A stretch of 64,000 bases of DNA from Otatea glauca (Eukaryota; Streptophyta; Magnoliopsida; Poales; Poaceae). Each line of letters begins with the position of its first letter. The stretch's first letter is position 1. Made by a program: the position numbers and the translations under genes. Location of the stretch: the NCBI GenBank assembly GCA_036346275.1, contig CM070725.1, forward strand, positions 40,982,104 through 41,046,103, written 5' to 3'. This document shows positions 1 to 11,179 of the stretch, in pieces. The notes below the pieces were generated by a model. It did no database searches, had not been told where the DNA came from, and saw only the letters and a list, made by a program, of their open reading frames with translations.

Positions 1-838
1 TCGGAAAACTCCTTTTCAATCCAATAGTTAGTAGCAGCTCCTTGCAAAGCATGCCAACTCCCAAACATACTATGATCAAATCGGACAGAACCTATCAAAA
101 GTAGTCATGTAATAATCCCTTTGCCAAGAATATGAAGATTGAACTCAAGGCGAGAAGCATGTCATCCTTTGATGATTCAATCTATCTCTCGTATCCGTGA
201 TATATTAATAAGTTGTGATTGACTCCTCAATCACGGCATGGTCATGCACTTCCTTAAACATATCACACGAGTGGCTTGGTCATATATCTTCGTTTCATTG
301 GAGTGGCAAATTACATCTTGACTGCTCACTTCCCTCTGCACATTTTATAGTAAATATGAAAGCTACCTTTATAACTATCCGGTTAGGAAGTAGTGTTTGA
401 TAGCCCCAAGGAAAACTATTACACATGTAGGGAATATGACAATCTCAGGTCTAAGGATCATACATCTACTATGTATGAGATACACTGATGACACATAAGA
501 ATGTAACATTCTCGCAGTGTCCCATTGCAGGTCTATCTAACCTATGTTCTTCAACATGCGTCCACAATATATAGATGATATCTCCATATCCCATGATCTA
601 TGAAGCATGATCATCGATCACTATATGTGCTGATCTATCATCGTTGTCCTATATGATGATATTCGATCAGAGATATTTATTGAATTACATCAATAAGTAA
701 ATAGCTTCATAAGCAAGTCACATACTTGTTGATCAATACAATGATATACATTCATTGGACCAATAATCATATTATTATTCATAAACATAATCATGTTACA
801 ATCATCTAAATGATTGCCTCAAGGGCATAACACTAACA
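1..838 (-). mobile_element. Partial BARE/Angela-like copia LTR
   Basis: Read on the minus strand this begins TGTTAGTGTTATGCCC followed by TTGAGGCAATCA, close to the well-known start of BARE/Angela LTRs of grasses (TGTTGGAA-TATGCCCTAGAGGCAATAA). Further in it keeps the general order of that LTR: date-like AT-rich part, a segment near GATAGACCTGCAATGGG, then GTGATTGAGGAGTCAATCAC. The TG end lies at 838, so only the outer 838 bases of the LTR are in the window and the element continues to the left. No coding sequence is present. Family assignment is by recall of LTR style, not by alignment. Confidence 0.6.
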
Positions 839-840
839 CT

Positions 841-1190
841 CATCACAGATGGTTTTTGCCAAAAAGCGTTAGTGATGACTGCCATTGACATCACTGATGG
901 TTTTTGGCAAAAAACCGTCAGTGATGTGGGTTGTCATCACAGACGATTTTTGCCAAAAACAGTTAGTGATGACTGCCATTGACATCACAGACGGTTTTTG
1001 CCAAAAACAGTTAGTGATGACTGCCATTGACATCACAGACGGTTTTTGCCAAAAACAGTTAGTGATGACTGTCATTGACATCACAGGCGGTTTTTGACAA
1101 AAACCGTTAGTGATGTGAGTTGTTATCACAGACAATTTTTACCAAAAACCGTCAATGATGACTCCATTAACATCATAGACCGTCTGTGAT
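841..1190. repeat. 48-bp hairpin tandem array
   Basis: About seven units start at 841, 889, 935, 983, 1031, 1079 and about 1125, a period of 48 with one 46-bp unit. Each unit is itself an imperfect palindrome: CATCACAGACGGTTTTTGCC pairs with a downstream AAAAACCGTTAGTGATG. Arrays of this kind are subterminal repeats of plant CACTA elements, where the transposase binds. A clean CACTA terminus next to the array was not found. The unit after 1125 is degenerate and the array fades near 1190 (GTCTGTGATGAG). Open frames across it are by-products of the repeat. Confidence 0.85.
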
Positions 1191-1322
1191 GAGAATTTTC
1201 TGTAAATAAATGAAGAGAGCCCCGAACCACTTAGTGTTTTTAGGATTTCCTGAGCTATTTTTGATGTGGTTGCGATTAAGAGGCGATCTGGAGAAAAGAG
1301 ACCGTGGATTTGGAAGAGTGAT

Positions 1323-1530
1323 TGTAGATCCTTTTGTTCTTGGTGATCTAAGGTTAGTAATTGGTTCTAATTATATTATATTCAAGATCTATAGCTCGGT
1401 AAAGATGGAATTGAAGATGGTTTAGCTTGGTGTAGATCCATTTGTTCTTTGTGATCTAAAGTATTAATTGATTCTAATTGCATTATACTTAAGATGTAGC
1501 TAACTAGGTAAAGAGAGAATTGAAGATGCT
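1323..1530. repeat. 108-bp tandem duplication
   Basis: A unit starting TGTAGATCC at 1323 is repeated from 1431 with many substitutions (both contain TTGTTCTT-GTGATCTAA and end GAATTGAAGATG). It lies directly left of the CACTA-like element and has no recognisable coding content. Confidence 0.7.
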
Positions 1531-1532
1531 AA

Positions 1533-3605
1533 CACTACTACAGAATGGTATAACACTATCGTTTCATCTGGGTCAGTTCTCAACTTTTGAGGAAAAAAAA
1601 TCAACTATGATAGAGAAAAAAAATCAATTATGACTTTTCAGAAAGAAAAAAAATCAATTGTGATGTAGTATTAGGCGCATCACAATCAGTTCTAACACAC
1701 ATCACAATCGATTCTCATACATCACAATCGGTTTTAAGCTCAGAATTGATTGTGATGTGCCTACGCAGAGTGCAGAGCTGGCGTGCAAAAGGACTAGCAT
1801 GACAGCCACAGAACCACAGGAGGTCTCGAAGACTCCTTCTATCAAGAAGGTAAAGCTGACAGAGGCCACAACGCCCCCTCAAATAAATTAAAAGCCCACT
1901 GTACCGACCTCGGAGACTTCTTCTGCCCAGAAAATAAAGTCGGTAGAGGCCACAGAGACCCTTCAAGATTTTAAGGGATACGTACATGAAAAGCCTCTTT
2001 TGGCTAGCAGACAATTGAATACTCTAGGCAAGTGAACTCGTATGCTCCATAGATGGTACATTGACAGAGTGAATGAGGCCGAGCATCATGTCAATTTCAA
2101 TATGAGGTTTAAAAGGGGACATTTCCACCGCGAGGACCATAGGACATTCCCAGTCAGTTTTGATGATCTGTTCCATTTGTACCAACTAATAACCATCGAT
2201 ATTTCTACCGTACGATCGTAGACGCTGTGAATATCGCACCATAAAGCATGAGCTTATGACTTTTATATGATTTCGTATTATGTTTTTTAACATTCAACAC
2301 GAGTTGCAGGGCAATGAGGCAGTGAACCATGACGAGTCAACACCTAGTTAGGTTCGTCGACCCCAAGCTTGTGTTTGCAACCATGGCTAGGTTTCAATCG
2401 GAATTCATTGCCGGCTACATCAAGCAGGCATTGCATGATAAGTCGAAGAAGGATTTCGTTCTATTCCCGTACTACGAGGAATAAGTAGTACTTTACCCTT
2501 TAATTACTTGTACGTAGTTAAACCGTACATGAACTTATTTTCTTGCACTGCATACCGTTTAATAAACAACCATTGGGTTCTACTCGTGGTCACTCTGAAT
2601 GAAAACAAAGTCTACACTTTTAACTCGCTCGAGAAGAGACCGATAACATACGCGATCAAGCATACTTTGGAGAAGTAAGTACATTACTCTAACCTAACAC
2701 TTTCTGTATTTAACTATGTTCATTTTTTTGGACTCAATAGCAACTCTCTAATGTATGTTGGGGTTTCTCGTCCTACGTCACTGAAGGAGGGCAACACGAT
2801 GACAAACGGGGCGACAAGATGGAGTGGAAGTACTTCAAGGTATAAGTGACTAGCATATATAGGTTTAATTTTTTCTGACATCTATTCTTTCTCTTAATTT
2901 TATTTTCTTTCTTCACAGTGTCATCAATAGGGCTGCGATGACATGTGTGGCTTTTACGCCATGCATCACATGGTCGTGGTCGGCGGTGCAGACATTTTCC
3001 CTAAGGTATATGTACATGCATAATAATACACTTAGCTTTTTACATACAAATTTTAAAACTTAAATTAGTACACTTATTTCTATTTTGCAAAAGATCGATA
3101 TCCCCCTCAAGAGCTTACAAAACAAAGAACTCAACAAATTACGAGACCACTTATACCAGCGGTACTAGGTAGAAGTTATATCAGATGACGTTAGGTTTAG
3201 AGATCCTGAAGGTTTCTACTAGTCCATATGTAAACTATATTATATATGTGAATGCGGTGTGTGTACTGACTGTTAAGTATGTTTGTGTTCTATATTATGA
3301 ATGAATGTGATATGTGTGTTGTAATAAAATGTTTGTGTTCTGTGAATGTGATATGTGCATACTGTGTGTAATATGAGATATGTTCATATTGTATGTAATA
3401 TGTGTTGTTTTTGGGAGGGTGCACAAATGAGAAACAACACACCCCCTCATCACAATCGGTTTTGAGCTAGAACCGATTGTGATGGTCGAGCGAAAATCGA
3501 CTGTGATAGCGCTTCCTCATCACTGTCTAATGACTTTGTATCACCACCAGAACCGACTGTGATGACAAAAAAGAACCGATTATGATGTACATTCTTGTAG
3601 TAGTG
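1533..3605. mobile_element. CACTA-like element with Ulp1 cargo
   Basis: The left end reads CACTACTACAGAATGG at 1533 and the right end reads ACATTCTTGTAGTAGTG, ending at 3605; its reverse complement is CACTACTACAAGAATGT. These are matched CACTA termini. Both ends carry subterminal motifs of one type, CACAATCGGTTTT / AACCGATTGTGATG, several at 1675-1760 and several at 3450-3590, some as hairpins. No TNP2-type transposase is visible, so it is probably non-autonomous. The 3-bp TSD expected for CACTA is not seen (TAA on the left, CGA on the right), so one flank may have changed. The interior carries a degraded protease gene. Confidence 0.72.
2041..3010 (+). pseudogene. Ulp1-like (C48) cysteine protease remnant
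   Basis: Discontinuous coding blocks separated by intron-like sequence match the Ulp1/SENP C48 peptidase layout seen in plant transposons. Block 1 (2041-2219) reads MLHRWYIDRV and later FDDLFHLYQL. Block 2 (about 2345-2482) includes FVDPKLVFATMARF and ends in an FPYYEE stretch. Block 3 (about 2567-2675) reads NNHWVLLVVTLNENKVYTFN, which contains the catalytic-His HW motif. The usual Asp of a Y-x-DS motif is Asn here (TFNSL). Block 4 (about 2920-3005) reads GCDDMCGFYAMHHM, with the catalytic CG motif, preceded by an in-frame stop. The Asp-to-Asn change and stops argue against an active protease. Exon borders are inferred, not proven. Confidence 0.6.
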
Positions 3606-3647
3606 CGATACCGTACAAAGTCAAGCACATGCTTCCTTTCCTGCCCC

Positions 3648-3728
3648 GTTTCCCTTCCTCTCTCCATTCCCTATTCATTTCCTCCCCTGTTTCCCTTCCT
3701 CTCTCCATTCCCTATTCATTTCCTCCGA
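3648..3728. repeat. 41-bp tandem duplication in spacer
   Basis: A pyrimidine-rich unit beginning GTTTCCCTTCCTCTC occurs at 3648 and again at 3689. The surrounding 3606-4135 spacer holds no gene I can recognise; it also has a C-rich run near 3918-3940. Confidence 0.85.
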
Positions 3729-4135
3729 TCTCTCCCTCTTCGTAGTCGTCTGGGTGTTTACCCCTGACCGTTGTGCCACCTTATCTCGCCTTGCGCCACC
3801 CCTCGATCCACTGCCATCGTGCTTCAAGGCGTCGTTGCACATCAACTCACCACTGGTTGTGCCCCTACTATTCTATTCCGACGCTCTATTTGGTGCCGTG
3901 CGTTGAAAGTTGAACCCACCCCCCCCCCCACCCCCACCAATTAAGTTAAAGTTTGTTGGCATGTAGGGTTAAAAGTTGGAAGGATTTTCTGAATTGCAGG
4001 TTGTCGACGTCTCAAGTTAATTCCTCAAGTTAAAATTATTTGAAATCGAGTTAAAAGTCCATGATTTCCCAAGTTGAAACTTTGGTGGTAGCACTAGCAC
4101 TGACGGGAGGCTAGGGATGTTGAGGCGGACGACGG

Positions 4136-4523
4136 TAGGGATGTGAAATAAGCTCGAGGCTCGCGCGTTACTTGAGCTCAACTTGGTCTAGCCTCAATTC
4201 GAGCTCGGCTCAAGCTTCAAATGAGCAAGCTTGAGATTGATCCCGAGCTCGAATATAGCTTGTGAGGCTGTGTAAATTTATAAATAACTTGTTAAATATC
4301 ATTGTATGTTAATTTTTACTGAGTTTACTCAAGCTAACCTCGAGTTCAAGCTTTTCTTATTGTTAAAATTTAGTACATATTGAATTGTTGATTGTTATCA
4401 AGCTTACTCGAGTCTACTTGAGTTTGGGCCGAGCTAGGCTTGAGCCCAAATCCAAACACGGACCCCTAACTCAGTCTCGCTTGACTTTTTACCAAGCTCG
4501 AGCTCGGCTTGTATAGAGCCCTA
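4136..4523. mobile_element. hAT-type MITE, GAGCTCG-rich
   Basis: The left terminus TAGGGATGTGAAATAAGC pairs with the right terminus, whose reverse complement is TAGGGCTCTATACAAGC. The flanking 8-mers are GACGACGG (4128-4135) and GATGGTGG (4524-4531). They agree at five of eight positions and the three differences are all transitions, as expected of an aged 8-bp hAT duplication. The interior is a patchwork of GAGCTCGGCTCAAGC-like inverted motifs around an AT-rich core, the pattern of a common plant hAT MITE family. It has no coding capacity. Confidence 0.65.
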
Positions 4524-5034
4524 GATGGTGGAGGGCTGCTGAATAGAATATGGGAGGTGGGAGGACTAGGGGGAGCCATGGCGTCATGGCGTGGAAGAGG
4601 TGGCCGGTTATCCGCTGCTTTGGCCTCCGTCTCTATGGAAAGCAATGGACACCCGTGTAATGGCAACCACCTTCGTTGGTTTGGTTATTGAAACGAGCGA
4701 AAACGAAACCGTTGATTTACTATTTGCCTTTTCTCCTCAGTCTGCTATGCTTGGTACTTTTAGCGCAGTACTCATCACGCAGATATCCTCAGCGGCCGAA
4801 ATCCAAGCCATGCACAAGATGGCCACTAAAGTGTGCTAGCATGGCGGGACAAGCTTTGGCTCGGTTGGCGAGCATGCGGTGCGTGTGACTGGCCCGCTCA
4901 TGTTCCAGTGTAGCTCGACACGGGTGCTCATGTGACGAGTGCACGTGCGTGGTGTGTGTGTGCGCGTATGTGGGTGTGTATGAGGTGTGTGTATGCATTT
5001 GTAGCTAGGCGGTTGTTCTCTTTTTTTCTAATGA
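4524..5034. other. Unassigned spacer with TG-rich tract
   Basis: I recognise no gene here. A TG/TGCG-rich run lies at about 4945-4998. Short open frames on both strands lack any familiar motif. Confidence 0.5.
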
Positions 5035-5039
5035 ATACC

Positions 5040-6966
5040 TGAAGGATCGATATGGCCTAGAGGGGGGGTGAATAGGCAATTTTACAAATTCTGGCAATTT
5101 TAATTTACTAACTTATTTTAACGAGAGTAACTTATAGCAAGAGTAAAGTAGAATTCAAGCAACAAACAAATACAGCGAAAGCAATAAAAGAAATGATACA
5201 GGAAAGACAAAGATTTATCCCGTGGTTCAGAGCTGCACTCCTAATCCACGTTGAAGCACTTCTCTTGAAGTTCAGCTTCTCCAAAGCTAGTCGCAGTAGC
5301 TCTGGTGTTCACTTCAGGTAACTCTTTCACTTCTCCAGTGAGGTGAGTTCCAAACCTCTCATAAAACACAGTTGCCTTCCACAAACACCTTTGGACAGGT
5401 CACACTGTTTTACTTCCTCCAAGCTGTCTAGGATCACCAAGATCCAAGAGTAATAAACCTCGCACAAGTTCTGTCTCTTGGTTCACTATGCAAATCACAA
5501 AACTAGACACTGACTTTGAGCTTACACACTTAGGGATGTATGAAGATTTTTGTGTGAAAATGAAGCACAGACTCCTTTTTGAGAATGAGAGCTATGTGAC
5601 AATGCCAAAGTGTAAGGAGTTCATCTATATGATTGGTAGATGGCTCGGGAAAAGCTTATATAGCCATTTTGAGTGAAAATAGCCGTTACACCTGCTACAG
5701 TAGCCGTTGGACGTGTCAGATGTCAGAAACAACAGAAATACACACGTACAACGAACTATGTATCAGTGCTTAGCGATACTGGGTATGTGTATGACGGACC
5801 AAATTTCAGAGTTCACGACGGACCAAATATTTTGGTCCGTAGTACATCAGGACGATCAAGAAAAATGGTGCGGCATACAACTAAGAGAGATAAATGAGTA
5901 TCCGACTAAGAAACTTTGTCCGTTACATGACTTTCAAAAGATTTTGCTTAGACATAGAGACCTATGTATTTGGACCAAAAGTTTTGGTCCGTCATATATG
6001 GACAAAGCCACGATTTTCCAGAATATAGACACATGTACTTGGACCAAATTTTTGGTCCGTTATGCATGGACTTCAGAGAAGATAGGTTCTGGCGAGAAGA
6101 CACATGTATTCGGACCAAATTTTTTTGGTCCGTTATGCATGGACTTTAGAGAAGATATGTGCCAAGAACCTTTTTCAAACATAGATAAGATTTATCCGGC
6201 TTTTCAATCTAGCAACGGATTTAAACACAAATATTTTGTCCATTTCCGAGTAAAAACTTCTTTTGAAGATAGAGAATACTTATTTTAGGTTTCGATCCAA
6301 AAGGAACATAAGAGATTTAGTCCGGCCAACACTTATACAGGAAAAAGAATGCGGACCAAATCTTTTGGTCTGTTGAGAATAGAAAACCTAGGACATCTTT
6401 GGTCCGATCTGAGAGGAGAGAAAAATTGCATGTATGCTGGGACCAAAATATTTGGTCCAGTCATACATAGGCGCATTTCGACTAAGATGATTTTCAGGGA
6501 ATGTTTGTCCAAGAATATGTGGATATGAAAGTGAGTATATTTTAATCTGAAAAACAGATGTACAAAGGAAGTTTTGACAAATAATAGATTCAAGGTTTGC
6601 AACGGACTGAAGAATATAGATAGGTAAAGATTGGTCAGTTGTACTGGAAGGTATAGTTTAAGAAGGGTAAAGATTGAGTGTCTTTTGCTCCAAGTGGTGC
6701 AGTTTTGCCTTTGCCTAACAAACTATTTCTTTGTGCAAAGTCCTCTTTTGGACAACTAAACAAAGATAAAACACCTAGGCTATTTGACTTAAAACATCTC
6801 CCAAGATGTAAAAATATAAACTAAAAGCCTTAATCTTGTTGTACCAGCTTATTTCATCAAAGGTTCCAGCTCACTTATCTTCAGGCTTTGAATATTACTA
6901 ACTTAGTCATCAATACCAAAATCATGATAATATAAAAATAAATTGAGGGGTGCCTAGATGCTATCA
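5040..6966. mobile_element. Solo LTR, copia SIRE/Maximus-like
   Basis: The 1,927-bp unit begins TGAAGGATCGATATGGCC and ends GATGCTATCA. It is flanked by a perfect 5-bp duplication, ATACC at 5035-5039 and ATACC at 6967-6971. TG/CA ends plus a TSD and no internal domains are the signature of a solo LTR left by LTR-LTR recombination. The start sequence, through CTAGAGGGGGGGTGAATAGG, is a style I associate with long LTRs of SIRE/Maximus copia elements; that family label is recall. Open frames inside (for example 5707-6288) are LTR sequence and match no protein I know. Orientation is not settled. Confidence 0.85.
5820..6458. repeat. Six GGACCAAA/TTTGGTCC hairpins in the solo LTR
   Basis: Near-perfect palindromes of the form GGACCAAA-N-TTTGGTCC occur at about 5820-5838, 5972-5990, 6041-6058, 6112-6131, 6353-6370 and 6440-6458. 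The third and fourth are also embedded in a larger repeat that includes ACACATGTA before and GTTATGCATGGACTT after the hairpin. Each could fold into a hairpin of about eight base pairs in DNA or RNA. Confidence 0.85.
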
Positions 6967-6971
6967 ATACC

Positions 6972-7226
6972 AGCGCTCTGGCCAATTAAAAAAATTGTGC
7001 TAGCATGACGTAGGACATCCGGATCAGCGATGAGGAATGCGCATGGGTTCCACTGATACAATGTCATAGCTGCAGATCTGCGATATCCTGAACTGGCAAT
7101 AGCGGATGGTTTCTCAGTGTTGGGCAAAACAGAATAACTAAGAGAAATTAGGTATGTTTTTATGTAAGAGAAAAAAGGCACCTAAATTTAAACGGAAGAG
7201 GACCTGAATATGCATGGGTGGTGGTG
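6972..7226. other. Unassigned host sequence between two LTR elements
   Basis: A short minus-strand open frame (6954-7181) shows no domain I can name and may be chance. This stretch is likely old flanking DNA left between the solo LTR and copia A. Confidence 0.4.
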
Positions 7227-7231
7227 GGTAC

Positions 7232-7460
7232 TATTAAGGAACCTCGCTATCGAATAGTCCGGGGTTCCCGAACAGATCTGAATTGGAGAACAGAAAGAGA
7301 GAGAGAGACACGTGTTTAGGGAGAGCAACAGCGGAAATTCTTTATTGCTAATGATTGCTGGTACATAAGGGGGGACCCCCTCCTCCTTTTATAGCGCTCA
7401 CCTAGGGTTTAGGCTAAGGGACCACATGGGCCTTCAATGGGCCATCAGGGTTTCCCAACA
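7232..7460 (-). repeat. Copia A 3' LTR
   Basis: This 229-bp LTR reads TGTTGGGAAACCCTGATGG on the minus strand and ends in CCTTAATA, where the usual final CA has mutated to TA. It contains a TATAAAAGG box (plus positions about 7385-7393) and AATAAAG signals. It differs from the partner LTR by roughly 15 substitutions plus small indels by eye. Confidence 0.92.
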
Positions 7461-7805
7461 CTCCCCCTTGGGCCCTTTGCCACGAGATGCATATGCCTCA
7501 TTAAAACTCCAGAAAAACCCAAATAATTGGAGAAAGAGTACATAGCATACGCTTACTATGTTGCACGAATTGCCACGTTAAAACCTTATGCAAGAAAACT
7601 TCATGAAAAACTTGCTAAGGAAAAAGAGTACAATTCTCCCAACTTCAATTGCTAATCTTCGAGATTCATATTGGGTATTCATAATTCATGCTCGAGATTC
7701 ATGTGGGAGTATGTGAAATATCTCCCCCTGAAATCTGCACTTCTCTAAGTCTCATCATCCCAATTCCTTTCACGCACCTTTCAAAGGTAGATCTTTGGGA
7801 GTGAT

Positions 7806-8260
7806 TTAGTGAACAAATGCAAGATTTTCACATGACTTAGTATGCAATATCTTGATCTCGTTCATCTTATGCAATTCGTGAGCATAGAAGAACTTGGGGT
7901 TGATATGCTTCATGAGATTGCTCTTCACATAACCCATCTGTGCTTGAGCAACACAAGCTGCATTATCTTCATATATTATCGTGGGAGTTTGCTCAATGTT
8001 CAAGCCACACGACTTCTGGATGTGGTGAACCATTCTTCGGAGCCATGCACATTCACGAGATGCTTCATACAAGGCAATGATTTCCGAGTGGTTTGTCAAC
8101 TTCGAGACAAGAGTCTGCTTAGACGACTTCCAAGAAATTGCTGTTCCTCCACATAGGAAAACAGAGCCAGTTTGGGACTTGCCAGTATGCGGGTCTGATA
8201 AATACCCAGCATCTGCATAGCCAACCAAATTCAATTCATTGTTTCTTCTGAAAAACAGAC
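7806..8260 (-). pseudogene. Copia A RNase H domain
   Basis: The 142-residue open frame is the C-terminal RNase H part of the copia polyprotein, which degrades the RNA strand of the RNA-DNA hybrid. It shows GYADAGYLSDPHTGKSQTG at the start, SWKSSKQTLVSKLTNHSEI, and later EDNAACVAQAQMGYVKSN, and it ends near HTKSCENLA. These match the copia RNase H motif order, with the first Asp in GYADAGY and the later ED pair present. It is separated by a frame break from the reverse transcriptase upstream at about 8260-8455. Confidence 0.88.
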
Positions 8261-8454
8261 CAAGGTCTTTGCTTCCTTGGAGGTAACGGAAGATGTCCTT
8301 GATCCATTTTCAATGCCTTTTGGTGGGTTCTCAGATTGTCATCGAGCTAGCAAATTCACAGTGACGCAATGTCCGCCTGGTGCTATTTGCAAGGTACATG
8401 GCGCCCAATCGCACTCGATATGGGAATTTGCTCCCGGGACTTCCTCCCTCTTCT

Positions 8455-9536
8455 CTAGGTGCAGTATGGGTCTAGGTGCGCTTGGAGTGACCTTCCGACC
8501 ATTGGAGTCTTTGCAGGATATGATTTTTCAAATCCAAACCTTTCCAACACTTTCTGCGTGTAGGTTGATTGATGTACCAAGATTCCTCCTTGGACATGTT
8601 CAAGCTGCAAGCCTAAACAGAACTTGGTTTTACCCAAATCCTTCATTTCAAACTCAGACTTCAAGTATGAGCATACTTCTTCAATTTCTTCATCCGTCCC
8701 AATGATGTTCAAGTCATCTACATAAACGAAGATTATACAGAATCCATTCGGGATCGTTGTATAAACACACATGGACAATCTTATTTGTTTGTGTAGCCTT
8801 TCTTGCAGAGAAAGTAACTCAAGCGATTGTACCACATTCTTCCGATCGCTCAACCCATCAAAGTGATTTCTCCAATTTCACACTGCATGTGTTTCTATTT
8901 GCTCCATCTTGGTTGGGATAGGAATTCCTTTCGATACTTTCATGTATATCTCGAATCCAAGTTTCCATACAAATATGCTGTGACTACATCCATTAGCTTC
9001 ATTCTCAACTTCAAGTTGACTGCCATTGAGATCAAATATCTAAAGGTAATTCCTCCCATGACCGGAGAATAGGTTTCTTCATAATCAACTCCAGGACGTT
9101 GAGTGAAACCTTGAGCTACGAGCCTTGCCTTGTACCTTACAACTTCGTTGTTTTCATTTCTCTTCCGAACAAAGACCCATTTGTGACCTACAGGGTTTAT
9201 ATGGGGAGGTGTGCGGCATACGGGCCCAAACACCTTTCTCTTGTTCAGAGAGATTAACTCTGCAGTGATTGCCTTTTTCCATTCTTCCCAATCTAGCCTT
9301 TTCTTGCACTCTGCGAGAGATGCAGGCTCGGGATCATGATCAATGATCGAGGCAATCTTCCTTGCAAAGTATGCATCAACGTTGGCTGTTGCTCTATTCA
9401 GGGATTCTCCTGTTATTACAAAGTTTATGGCCATTTCTTCATGGGGTGCTTCATGCACTTCTACTTGCTCTTCACTGCTATTCCCTATCGCAGGAGCAAG
9501 TTCCTTTAGCTTTTCATCGCCTATGTGTGCGCACAT
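8455..9536 (-). pseudogene. Copia A reverse transcriptase
   Basis: Two frames together give the copia reverse transcriptase. The N-terminal half (8940-9536) has DWEEWKKAITAELISL, GHKWVFVRKRNENNEVVRYK and KARLVAQGFTQRPGVDYEET. The C-terminal half (8455-8853) has FVYVDDLNIIGTD, with the catalytic YVDD pair at about 8712-8726, then FEMKDLGKTKFCLGLQLEH. A frame change near 8850-8940 removes the connecting part. It lies between integrase and RNase H in the order expected of copia. Enzymatically dead as written because of the break. Confidence 0.9.
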
Positions 9537-11111
9537 TATTTCAATGGCTTCCTTGATGGAAGGTTCAAGTCAGGAATTGCCTTTCTGTTGGCTTCTTTCC
9601 AGTGCAGTCTCAAGCGGCTCCCCTTCTTTCCTTGGGGCATTTTCGTGATTGGTTGTGGTAAGTCCTCTCGCTCGCTTTTCTCGGACGTCTCGGGTACTTT
9701 GGGTTTGAGGAGCAGATTTCTGCTCTTTTCTTTGAGGCCTCTGAGCAGGTTGAGGATACCTTCTATTTTCTTTGGTATTTCCACCCTCTTTGGTGCATTC
9801 CTTGCGGGTATATGTGACTTAACCACGCCCTTCAGATCACAAAAATGATCGGGCAGTTCATTTGCTAAATTCTGCAAATCAATTATCTTCTGGACTTTTT
9901 GATTTGCTTCATTAGTGCGGGGGTCATGTGCGGGGATCCCAGTGGAATGCCATATGATTTCTCGGCATTTTTCATCCAAAGGTTGATTTCCTCCCCGTAA
10001 TGACGGGAAACGATCCTCGTCAAAGATGCAATCAGCGAATCGGGTTGTATGCAAGTCTCCAGTCATGGGTTCCAAATACCTGATTATGGATGCACTCTCA
10101 TAACCAACGATATCCAGACTTGCGGAGAGGGCCCATTGCGATCACGAGGGGTGGTATAGGTACATATACCATACACCCAAATTTTCTAAGATGGGAGATC
10201 TTCGGGATGATCCCGAGCATAAGTTGCATAGGAGAATGGATGTTGTAGGCCGACGGTCTGAAATTGATAAGAGCTGCTGCGTGCAGGACTGCGTGTCCCC
10301 AACAAGTGTTGGGCAAGTTACAACTCGCAAAAGCGGTGCGGCAATGAACTTAATCCTCTTTATTAGTGCTTCGCTAGTCCATTCTGCGTATGGACGTGCG
10401 GTATGAGTGCTCAATCGCTATCCCCTGTTCTTTGTGCAATAATCATCAAATGCCTTTGAAGTAAATTCTCGGCATTGTCCATTCTAATGGACTTCACGCG
10501 ATGTTCAGGGAAAGCATTCTTAATTCTTATGATCTGCGAGATCAGCTTTGCAAAAGCATGGTTTCTTGTTGACAACAAGCATACATACGACCATTTCAAG
10601 GAAGCATCGATGAGCACCATAAAGTATCAAAACAGTACGACAGGCTGAATCGGACCATAAATATCCCCGGATGCGTTCCAGAATGCAGGATTTCACTTTG
10701 CACTTTCATGACAGAGGGTCTAGTTATTAATTTCCCGGTGGCACATGCAGGGCACACAAAATCTTCATGATTCGGGAAATTTTTAACATTAATACCATGA
10801 CCTTGTGAGTTGTTCACTATATTTCTCATCATTCTAAGACCAGGATGGCCTAATCTACCAAGCCATAAAGAAAATAACTCAGAGCTTCTAAAAACAGTTT
10901 TCAAGGAAGTATACACTTCGGGTGTATGAATATTCGTGTAGTACAACCCAGATTCATATGAGGGACATTTTTCTAATACCATTTCTCCACATACCGCGTG
11001 CTTCACAATGCACAAGTATTCTTTGCCATTTTCTTCATTGGTTTCTACGTGAAAACCATTGGCGCGGATGTCTTTAAAGCTTAAGAGAGTGCGCGTTGAT
11101 TCGTGGTACAA
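9536..11111 (-). pseudogene. Copia A integrase and linker
   Basis: The N-terminal zinc-binding part (10596-11111) includes LGRLGHPGLRMMRN and CPACATGK, but the first His of the HHCC finger appears lost (SLWLGRLGHPG where SLWH is usual). The catalytic core follows with VLIDASLKWSYV and SIRMDNAENL, the first two acidic residues. At the third, the family motif HTQNGLAE is broken by what looks like a one-base deletion near 10371, so the frame reads HTQNGLAK and then stops. A proline- and charge-rich linker (9536-10075) leads to the reverse transcriptase. These lesions would prevent integration. Confidence 0.85.
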
Positions 11112-11179
11112 AGGGCTTCTTCAATTACCGAGTTGTACCCATAGGCAATATAATAGTGGCTCTTCCGAGCCGATTACAT

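Noticed and set aside
841..1190. CRISPR-like array
   Set aside because: Repeats are adjacent palindromes with no unique spacers, and the DNA is plant nuclear.
1530..3608. 3-bp TSD for the CACTA-like element
   Set aside because: TAA and CGA do not match, so the element is called on termini and subterminal repeats only.
5707..6288. 193-residue protein in the solo LTR
   Set aside because: It spans the palindromic repeats, has no known motif and the LTR boundaries enclose it fully.
6954..7181. Minus-strand 75-residue gene
   Set aside because: No homology I recognise, it runs over the solo LTR boundary and TSD, and has no clear splice context.
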